Shown: positions 7,965 to 14,568 of the stretch, one piece after another | How the letters are laid out: each line of letters starts with the position of its first letter | Position numbering within the stretch: the first letter of the stretch is position 1 | Assembly (NCBI RefSeq): GCF_002968835.1 | Contig: NZ_PKQK01000001.1 | Coordinates: 1,364,001 to 1,428,000 of the forward strand | Reading direction: 5' to 3' | Origin: Paenibacillus sp. PCH8 | GTDB taxonomy: Bacteria; Bacillota; Bacilli; Paenibacillales; Paenibacillaceae | Length of the DNA stretch: 64,000 bases | Notes under the pieces: generated by a model | What the model saw: the letters and a program-made list of their open reading frames with translations, nothing else | Told to the model about the DNA's origin: nothing | Databases searched by the model: none | Position numbers and translations under genes: made by a program

Positions 7965-10883
7965 ATGGCTGAAGATGTGCAATTTAATTTGCATTCATTG
8001 TATGAACGTTATGGTGTGAGTCATGAGGTAGAGGGAAATCGACCGATACTGGTGACGGATCAAAACGATATATGGTATGTCGATTCCGGTTATGTGGATG
8101 TATTCGCAGTTACCCTTGAGCTTGAAAAGGGCGGGACGAGAAACAAGCGCCGCTACTTATTTAGCCTGGAGGCAGGTGCGCTCCTATTCGGATTTGAGGA
8201 TTATGAAGGGATAGAGCAAACGGGCTTGCTGCTGGTCGCATCCGCGGGAACGAAGGTATGCCAGATGAACCGGGATCTATTTATGAAGAACCGAAAGGAA
8301 TACAGACTGAACGATGAGCAACTTGCTCCATTGATCGACCAATGGGTGGGCTACTGGTCTGCGGCGCTGAGTGTGCGAAGTGCCCCTCCGGAGTTCGAAC
8401 TGCTGGAGCCAAGTGAGCATTGGGAGCTTACTCCGGATCAGACCTGGCGATCGTTGCAGACGGTGTGGGTTAAGATTCGTGAAGGTATCGTCTATTGGAT
8501 GTCGGAACATCCAATTAAGGCGGCAGAGCCTTATTATATACCCGTGACATCCTCCAGCTGGCTGGAAACGAAGCAGGCTGCTGAACTTGAATTGTTGAGC
8601 ACGCTAGATTGGCTGCAACAGGATCAGCAATGGCAAGGTTTATATGCGTTTCATCAGTTAATCGCCAGCCGTTTGGCTGTTCTATTGACGAAAGAACGGT
8701 TGCAGGAGCATGAACGCCTGATCCGGCGAACCGAACATGATGATTCGCTTATGGATCATGCACTCAAGCGTTTGCTAGCTGTTACAGGCGGAGACAACCA
8801 GCAGACCATTGCTTTTGATTCAACCGATCCATTGTTTATGGCCTCCCGCGTTGTTGGCGAATATGCCAGCATCGTAATTAAACCTGTAGCCAGAAAGCTG
8901 AAGAGACAGTCGCAGCGTTCCCCTATTCAGGAAATCGCGGAGGCTTCGGGGGTTCGCTCTCGTCAGGTTGTGCTAAAAGGGGAATGGTGGAAGGAAGATA
9001 ACGGGCCACTCCTTGCTTACATGGAACCAGCGCATGAACCCATTGCCTTGGTTCCGGCTTCTGCCGGTACCTATACATGGGAGAATCCGCTTAGTGGTGA
9101 AAAAGGGATCGTTAATGGTGCATTGGCGGCGGGTATTGAGCCGATGGCGTATATGTTTTACCGGACGTTCCCTGCTCGTGCGCTTGGTGTTAAAGATATT
9201 TTGCAGTTTGGTACACATCGTTCGATTCGTCGGGATCTCATCATGGTGCTGCTCATGGGTGCACTGGCAGGTCTGCTCGGGATCATGATGCCAGTTGCGA
9301 CAGGGATATTAGTAGATACGATTATTCCAGAATCGTATCGTGGACCGCTTGTCCAGATGGCACTTATTCTCATCACGGCTGTTCTGTCGATTGCACTGTT
9401 CCGGCTGGCTGGCTCACTCGCTTCCATGCGAATGGAGGGGCGGGTTGAAAGCTCTGTTCAGGCCGCGATCTGGGATCGGCTGCTGAATCTGCCCGTGTCC
9501 TTCTTCCGCAACTATACGGCTGGTGATCTAGCCTCCAGAGCGAGCAGTATTAACTCCATCCGACAGCTATTATCAGGAGCTGTTCTGGGCTCGCTGCTTA
9601 CAGGCGTATTTTCCATTTTCCAATATGCGCTGTTGTTCCGTTATAGCCCCAATCTTGCTCTGGTCGCAGGAGGACTGGTGCTCATATCCATGTCATTCAC
9701 AGTGGGTATTGGTTTGCTACAGATTCGTTACCAGCGCAGGTTACTGGATATTCAAGGACGCATATCTGGCACCGTGTTGCAGCTGCTGAACGGTATTAGC
9801 AAATTCCGCATGGCCGCGGCGGAGAACCGTGCGTTCTTCCTATGGGCAAGGGCATTTGCGGAGCAAAAGAAATTGTCCTTCAAGGTCAGGATGCTGGATA
9901 ACTACTCCAGTGTGTTCCAGTCCTTCTTCCCCTTGGCTGCTTCGATGGTGCTGTTTTATCTGGTGGTTTCCAGTAATTCAACGCTGTCCGCAGGACAATT
10001 CATCGCATTCTTCTCAGCCTTCTCGAGCTTTCTAATGGCCATGCTGGCTATGGCTTCTGCCTTATTATCGGTCGTGCATATCATACCGTTGTATGAGCGA
10101 GCCAAACCGATTCTCAAAACGTTGCCTGAACTGCATGATCAGCTCGAAGACCCGGGAGAAGTCAGTGGGGCGATTGAAATTCGCCATATCCAGTTCCGTT
10201 ATTCCGAGGATCAGCCACTCGTGCTCAATGATCTGTCGATGAATATCAAAGCAGGGCAGTACGTAGCCTTTGTCGGCGCTTCCGGCTGTGGTAAGTCGAC
10301 GCTTATGCGATTATTGCTTGGCTTCGAGCAACCGCAGGGCGGTTCGGTGTATTTCGATGGACAGGATCTACGTTCTCTGGATGTGGGGCTGCTGAGAAGC
10401 CAGTTTGGTGTCGTCTTGCAAAATAGCAAACTGATGTCTGGTGATATCTTCACCAACATTGTTGGAACATCTGATCTGACGATCCAGGATGCGTGGGAAG
10501 CAGCGGAGATGGCTGGCTTTGATGAGGATATCCGCAGCATGCCGATGGCGATGCACACGGTGATATCCGAAGGCGGCGGCACACTTTCCGGTGGACAGCG
10601 CCAGCGCTTGATGATTGCAAGGGCGATTGCCAAGCGGCCGAAAATTCTCTTTTTTGACGAAGCTACAAGTGCCCTGGATAACCGGACGCAAAGCATTGTT
10701 AGCCAAAGCTTGACCAAATTGCAGGTGACCAGGATCGTTATTGCCCATCGATTAAGCACAATTACACAGGCGGATCAGATCTATGTGTTTGATAAAGGCA
10801 GAATTATTCAGTCCGGCACGTATGAGGAGCTGCTACAGCAGCGTGGTTTGTTCGCCGATCTTGCCAGCCGCCAGTTAGCGTAA
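7965..10883 (+). CDS. Second ABC exporter with N-terminal cNMP-binding-like domain (NHLM-type ABC2)
   Basis: A 972-residue protein. The N-terminal region (about 1-110) resembles the cyclic-nucleotide-binding-like barrel typical of the second transporter in NHLM loci; a divergent helical region follows to about 390. Six transmembrane helices lie at about 425-700. The ATPase has Walker A GASGCGKST (771-779), signature LSGGQ (874-878) and Walker B ILFFDE (894-899). It has no C39 peptidase, so it probably pairs with ABC1. The start at 7965 is 7 bases after AAGGAGG. The gene begins 26 bases after ABC1. Family knowledge says that such paired transporters accompany NHLP precursors. Confidence 0.9.
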   Translation: MAEDVQFNLHSLYERYGVSHEVEGNRPILVTDQNDIWYVDSGYVDVFAVTLELEKGGTRNKRRYLFSLEAGALLFGFEDYEGIEQTGLLLVASAGTKVCQMNRDLFMKNRKEYRLNDEQLAPLIDQWVGYWSAALSVRSAPPEFELLEPSEHWELTPDQTWRSLQTVWVKIREGIVYWMSEHPIKAAEPYYIPVTSSSWLETKQAAELELLSTLDWLQQDQQWQGLYAFHQLIASRLAVLLTKERLQEHERLIRRTEHDDSLMDHALKRLLAVTGGDNQQTIAFDSTDPLFMASRVVGEYASIVIKPVARKLKRQSQRSPIQEIAEASGVRSRQVVLKGEWWKEDNGPLLAYMEPAHEPIALVPASAGTYTWENPLSGEKGIVNGALAAGIEPMAYMFYRTFPARALGVKDILQFGTHRSIRRDLIMVLLMGALAGLLGIMMPVATGILVDTIIPESYRGPLVQMALILITAVLSIALFRLAGSLASMRMEGRVESSVQAAIWDRLLNLPVSFFRNYTAGDLASRASSINSIRQLLSGAVLGSLLTGVFSIFQYALLFRYSPNLALVAGGLVLISMSFTVGIGLLQIRYQRRLLDIQGRISGTVLQLLNGISKFRMAAAENRAFFLWARAFAEQKKLSFKVRMLDNYSSVFQSFFPLAASMVLFYLVVSSNSTLSAGQFIAFFSAFSSFLMAMLAMASALLSVVHIIPLYERAKPILKTLPELHDQLEDPGEVSGAIEIRHIQFRYSEDQPLVLNDLSMNIKAGQYVAFVGASGCGKSTLMRLLLGFEQPQGGSVYFDGQDLRSLDVGLLRSQFGVVLQNSKLMSGDIFTNIVGTSDLTIQDAWEAAEMAGFDEDIRSMPMAMHTVISEGGGTLSGGQRQRLMIARAIAKRPKILFFDEATSALDNRTQSIVSQSLTKLQVTRIVIAHRLSTITQADQIYVFDKGRIIQSGTYEELLQQRGLFADLASRQLA

Positions 10884-10978
10884 CATTTGAACTAAAATTG
10901 AATGCAATTTGAAGGCAGATTGAAGCGGGGCATCTATGCTATTAGATGTACTAAAAAGAATCTGAGGAGGAATGAAGC

Positions 10979-11353
10979 GTGAGTTGGACACAAGAGCAGT
11001 TGAATGAAACGGTAGAGGCCGTTCTGGCAAAAGCAGGTTCGGATGCAGAGTTTCGTGCATTAGCAGTGAGTGATATCTATGCAGCGATCAGAGCAGCAAC
11101 GGGGCATGAGGTGCCGCAACAATTCAAAATTAGAGTCGTGGATGCAACAGGGTACCACGCAACCATTATATTGCCAGAAGTACGTAATGCTGCTGATGAA
11201 CTGACAGATACGGAGCTTGATAACGTTGCTGGTGGCAGTGGAATAGGTCTCTTGGGAGGTACGGCTTCAACTACGGATATGCGTTTTCATAATGAAGTAA
11301 AGCCCATCGGCCCCATATCATTTCCAGTAAATGGCGGCATTATTACCAAATAA
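10979..11353 (+). CDS. NHLP-family RiPP precursor peptide 1
   Basis: A 124-residue precursor. The leader (1-86) is an alpha-helical nitrile hydratase alpha-like region with conserved SDIYAAI, HEVPQQFKI and VVDATGYHATIILPE, ending in ELDNVAGG. The predicted core is 38 residues after Gly-Gly, rich in Gly/Ile/Pro with two Lys (one internal in NEVKPIG, one C-terminal) and no Cys. The GTG start has GAGGAGGAA about 6 bases upstream. The NHLP leader family (Haft and colleagues) is known to direct diverse RiPP maturation enzymes and C39 exporters. With no Cys, thiopeptide or lanthionine chemistry is unlikely; Lys side-chain acylation is the modification I infer from the neighbours. Confidence 0.9.
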   Translation: MSWTQEQLNETVEAVLAKAGSDAEFRALAVSDIYAAIRAATGHEVPQQFKIRVVDATGYHATIILPEVRNAADELTDTELDNVAGGSGIGLLGGTASTTDMRFHNEVKPIGPISFPVNGGIITK

Positions 11354-11391
11354 AAGTTTAAAGATTTGAATTAAAATTGGAGGAATTAAAC

Positions 11392-11709
11392 ATGAGTGGT
11401 TGGACACAGGAGCAGTTGAATGAAACGGTAGAGGCCGTTCTGGCGAAAGCAGGTTCGGATGCAGCGTTTCGCGCATTGGCAATAAGTGATATCTACGCAG
11501 CCATTAAAGCAGAGACAGGACATGAGGTTCCACAAGAATTTAAAATCAACATTGTCGATGCAACAGGCTATCATACAACAATCGTATTGCCAGAAGTGCG
11601 TGGTGCAGAAGATGAATTGACAGAAACCGAACTCGAATCCGTTGCTGGTGGAAGCAAAGAGGGTTTTGAAGAGTTCGGCAGACGGCTGTCAACGATGCCA
11701 ACTCGCTAA
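11392..11709 (+). CDS. NHLP-family RiPP precursor peptide 2
   Basis: A 105-residue precursor with a leader (1-87) nearly identical to those of its neighbours, ending in ELESVAGG. The predicted core is only 18 residues and starts with Ser-Lys; it is charged (Lys, Glu, Arg) with Phe-Phe spacing and no Cys. The ATG at 11392 is preceded by GGAGGAATTAAAC; an upstream in-frame TTG at 11377 overlaps that ribosome site and is not used. The Ser-Lys just after the cleavage site recurs in precursor 3, making this Lys (or the new N-terminus) the most obvious shared acceptor for a maturase. Confidence 0.9.
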   Translation: MSGWTQEQLNETVEAVLAKAGSDAAFRALAISDIYAAIKAETGHEVPQEFKINIVDATGYHTTIVLPEVRGAEDELTETELESVAGGSKEGFEEFGRRLSTMPTR

Positions 11710-11872
11710 AATTGAGAGCGGTTGAGGTTGAATCTAAGGATCGTGGCTTCATTACCAAATAAAGGTTAAAATATTTGAACTAAAATTGAATTAGAGTTGA
11801 GAGCAGATTGAATCTGGACTGTTATTCTTATATTTGTAAGGAACAAAACTACATTATTGGAGGAATTAGAAG

Positions 11873-12256
11873 ATGAGTTGGACTGAACAGCAAGTTACGG
11901 ATACGGTGAATGCAGTAATTGCAAAAGCGAATACAGATGCAGCGTTTCGCGCACTGGCAGTAAGCGACATCTACGCAGCAATTAAAGAAGCGACAGGACA
12001 AGAGGTACCTCAAGAATTCAAAATCAACATCGTTGATGCAACAGGCTACCATGCAACCATCGTATTGCCAGAAGCACGCGGTACAGAAGATGAGTTGACT
12101 GAAACGGAACTCGAATCTGTTGCTGGTGGCAGCAAACAGGGCGCAACTGATTTCTTCACTGGTGTAGGCAGCATTGCTGAAGACGCAGCGCGGGCAGCTA
12201 TTGGCGTGGGTACTAACATTGGTAATGCAGCAGCTTCAAATATCAGCAAATCATAA
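11873..12256 (+). CDS. NHLP-family RiPP precursor peptide 3
   Basis: A 127-residue precursor with an 86-residue NHLP leader ending in ELESVAGG and a 41-residue core. The core starts Ser-Lys-Gln-Gly and is mostly Ala, Gly, Ile and Val, with regular small residues that could form an amphipathic helix (AARAAIGVG), and ends Ser-Lys-Ser. No Cys is present. GGAGGAATTAGAAG precedes the ATG. Leaders of precursors 2 and 3 agree closely in the last 50 residues while the cores share only the first two residues, the usual sign of leader conservation with core diversification. Confidence 0.9.
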   Translation: MSWTEQQVTDTVNAVIAKANTDAAFRALAVSDIYAAIKEATGQEVPQEFKINIVDATGYHATIVLPEARGTEDELTETELESVAGGSKQGATDFFTGVGSIAEDAARAAIGVGTNIGNAAASNISKS

Positions 12257-12284
12257 TTTCTTTCAATCTTAAATAGAACTTTCA

Positions 12285-12323
12285 TTGGAGTGATATCTGC
12301 CGTCAGGTGCGATATCGCTCCAA
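12285..12323 (+). terminator. Strong hairpin after the precursor genes
   Basis: A 13-bp stem (TTGGAGTGATATC / GATATCGCTCCAA) with one mismatch and a 13-base loop, 29 bases after precursor 3. The following bases (ATTTATAG) are only weakly T-rich. It may be a partial terminator or an mRNA-stabilising 3' hairpin that raises precursor transcript relative to the downstream enzymes. Confidence 0.6.
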
Positions 12324-12412
12324 ATTTATAGTGAAGCGATGAGTGGGACAGCAACTTGGCAGTGATTGTCATAGAAGCGGTATCGTTGCGTAGCTAACAA
12401 GAGGGTGCTTGT

Positions 12413-13699
12413 GTGTCGGTTGTTTCTGTTTCGTCATTCAAATGGATTAAGTCGTTCTGGATGATTATGCTGTGCATGTTGTCTGGTATAGCCACGGGGC
12501 TATATGCGCCGAGCATCGCTCATGCTGTGGCGGATTTCGGTGATCTGTACTTATCCTTTCTGAAAATGTGTGTCATCCCGATTATGATGACTGCGATTAT
12601 ATCCAGCATTGGAAGCTTGTTTATTCAAAGTGGTGCGGTAAAAACGATTGGGCGTATGTGCCTCGTTTACGCTATTGCACTTATCATTTCCGGCGTGTTT
12701 GGAATTACGGCTGGTGAAATTGGGCATCCGGGAGCAGGTTTGCCTGAGCAATCGAAGCAGGTACTTGGTGCGATTGTTAATGACTCCAATGCGAAGGGGA
12801 CATCCGTCGAAGAAGAGAAATCGCAAGGGATTTTGCTGTTTTTACTCGACATGATCCCGTCCAATATTTTTACAGCACTAATGGAGAACAATACGCTGCA
12901 AATTTTGTTTTTCTCCGTCATTGTTGGTGTAGCCGTTGGCATGATGCGAACAAGGCAAGGGGAGGATGTACTTCAATTGGCTGACGTATTGTTCGGTGCT
13001 TTTCAGAAGGCGATTTCCTGGTCGATGTACGCACTGCCGTTTGCCTTGTTCTGCATGATGGCCGGACAGTTTGCGAGTCTGAACCTGGATATTCTGCCCG
13101 CGATGTTGAAGTTGATTCTGGTGTTTTATCTGGTTAGTGTCGTATTGATTGTCATTTCCGTTGCTGTACTATCCTTGCAATTGCGCCAGCCCCCAAGGGT
13201 GATCGCCAAAGCGTTGAAGGAGTCACTTATCATCGCATTTGGTACGCGAAACAGTATTGCTACCGTTCCATCTTGTATGCATGCTTTAAGCAAAGAGCTG
13301 AAGCTGCAGTCACACGTCATTCAACTCGTTGTGCCGATTGGTATGATTATGTGCCGTTACAGCATGGTGCTTGTGTATACACTAGGCATTGCATTTACCG
13401 CTCAATTGTATGAATACGAATTTACGATCATGCAGTGGATGCTGGTGCTGTTAGGGGCTGTATTAACTTCTATCGCAGGTGCGGGGTCTCCGGGTGTCGT
13501 ATCCATTGGCATGATTGCCATTATAGCAGGCATGTTGAAGCTTCCAGCCGAAGTGACGATTATTCTACTACTCGCCATTAATCCAATTATTGATCCCATT
13601 ATTACAGCGGCGAATGTGTCCATGAATTGCGCTACAGCTTCACTTCTGTCAGCCAGGAAGGAACATTATGTACAAGATCAAGCGATTAACGTCGGATGA
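12413..13699 (+). CDS. Dicarboxylate/amino acid:cation symporter (SDF/DAACS family)
   Basis: A 428-residue membrane protein with eight or more hydrophobic segments. It has family marks of the GltP/DctA fold: FGTRNSIATVPS, matching the serine-rich re-entrant loop; AGAGSPG in the second hairpin; and NPIIDPIITAANV, matching the substrate and cation site of helix 8. GTG start behind AGAGGG. The last 32 bases overlap the GNAT gene, so it is translationally linked to the modification enzymes. Its cargo is unknown. Possibilities are uptake of a small acid needed by the pathway, or a ligand linked to the two binding lipoproteins of the cluster. Confidence 0.85.
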   Translation: MSVVSVSSFKWIKSFWMIMLCMLSGIATGLYAPSIAHAVADFGDLYLSFLKMCVIPIMMTAIISSIGSLFIQSGAVKTIGRMCLVYAIALIISGVFGITAGEIGHPGAGLPEQSKQVLGAIVNDSNAKGTSVEEEKSQGILLFLLDMIPSNIFTALMENNTLQILFFSVIVGVAVGMMRTRQGEDVLQLADVLFGAFQKAISWSMYALPFALFCMMAGQFASLNLDILPAMLKLILVFYLVSVVLIVISVAVLSLQLRQPPRVIAKALKESLIIAFGTRNSIATVPSCMHALSKELKLQSHVIQLVVPIGMIMCRYSMVLVYTLGIAFTAQLYEYEFTIMQWMLVLLGAVLTSIAGAGSPGVVSIGMIAIIAGMLKLPAEVTIILLLAINPIIDPIITAANVSMNCATASLLSARKEHYVQDQAINVG

Positions 13700-14558
13700 C
13701 AGACTGAAATACCAGCCGCTCATGTATCAGTGGCTTTATTTGCAATTGGAGCAGAGTGAGAGGAACCACCCTGAGCACACTCGATACGTACTGGTGGGGG
13801 CTGAAGTGGCGGATACGCCGGTTGGTTTGGCTGTTCTGGAGCTGAGAGAAGGGGCGACGGCACAGCATGCGATACTGCAATGCCTGTTCGTCACGAAGGC
13901 ATGGCGCAGGAAGGGAATGGCCTCCTCCATCATGGAAGAAGTGCGGAGCCTTTGTCTGGAAAAGCAAGTCCAGAACCTTGGAGTCTACTATTACGCCGGT
14001 AAATCTTCTACAGAAACAATCGAAGCGTGGCTACAGCATGAAGGCTGGACACAGCCCATATGCGAAGCGATTGTTTTCCATATCAATAGCGATATCGCTC
14101 GCGCAAGCTGGTTGCGGGAACGTCCTTTGCCAAACGGATTGGAGCTGTTTCTATGGGCCGATCAGCCGGAAAAAGAGCTTAAACGATCTATTGAATCAAC
14201 AGAGGCTATTATTCCAGACTTCCTGTCCCCGTTCAAAAATTTTGCACCTTTAGAGCCCAGCAATAGTCTCGGACTTCGCTCGGAGCAGGGGATTCAGGGC
14301 TGGTCGATGACGTATCGATTAACCGATGACACGATATTGTACGATGCAGTATACATTGCACCCGAATATCAGCAGGTAGGTTTAGCTTTTCATATGTTGG
14401 CGAGGTCAATCCGGCTTCAATTGGAAGCAGGTATTCCTTACGGTATTTTTACGGTAAACCGGACGACCCCTGTCATGATGAAGCTCGCCCAACAGTGGCT
14501 TGCACCTTATTCATGGAAGACGAGTGAGAAGCGGGTTAGTTATCTGTCATTAAAGTAG
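13668..14558 (+). CDS. Tandem-GNAT acyltransferase, candidate RiPP lipid maturase
   Basis: A 296-residue protein with two GNAT folds. The N-terminal domain (about 1-145) has the acyl-CoA/pantetheine loop RRKGMA preceded by the CLFVTKAW strand; the C-terminal domain (about 160-296) has YIAPEYQQVGLA in the same role. It overlaps the symporter gene by 32 bases and precedes the ketosynthase gene by 10. In selidamide and goadvionin pathways, GNAT enzymes transfer fatty or polyketide acyl groups to RiPP precursors, and selidamide precursors use NHLP-type leaders. Placed between NHLP precursors and a KS-ACP-KR set, this enzyme is the best candidate for joining acyl chain to peptide. An immunity acetyltransferase is the alternative. 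Confidence 0.75.
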   Translation: MYKIKRLTSDDRLKYQPLMYQWLYLQLEQSERNHPEHTRYVLVGAEVADTPVGLAVLELREGATAQHAILQCLFVTKAWRRKGMASSIMEEVRSLCLEKQVQNLGVYYYAGKSSTETIEAWLQHEGWTQPICEAIVFHINSDIARASWLRERPLPNGLELFLWADQPEKELKRSIESTEAIIPDFLSPFKNFAPLEPSNSLGLRSEQGIQGWSMTYRLTDDTILYDAVYIAPEYQQVGLAFHMLARSIRLQLEAGIPYGIFTVNRTTPVMMKLAQQWLAPYSWKTSEKRVSYLSLK

Positions 14559-14568
14559 GGATTGGGGG

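Larger units (their letters stand above)
10883..11872 (+). repeat. Repeated precursor spacer (ATTTGAACTAAAATTGAAT element, three copies)
   Basis: Spacer sequence recurs before each precursor gene: 10884-10926, a shortened copy at 11361-11380, and 11770-11814. Copies 1 and 3 share about 45 bases including TTTGAACTAAAATTGAAT and GCAGATTGAA. At 11744-11765 the spacer also keeps a copy of the last codons and stop of precursor 1 (Gly-x-Ile-Thr-Lys-stop), although precursor 2 has already ended at 11709. This shows that the array grew by tandem duplication and then lost a gene body or recombined. Confidence 0.75.

Noticed and set aside
10979..12256. Precursors as thiopeptide/TOMM or lanthipeptide substrates
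   Set aside because: The NHLP leader also serves these classes, but the cores have no Cys and no cyclodehydratase or LanM-type gene is present in the window.
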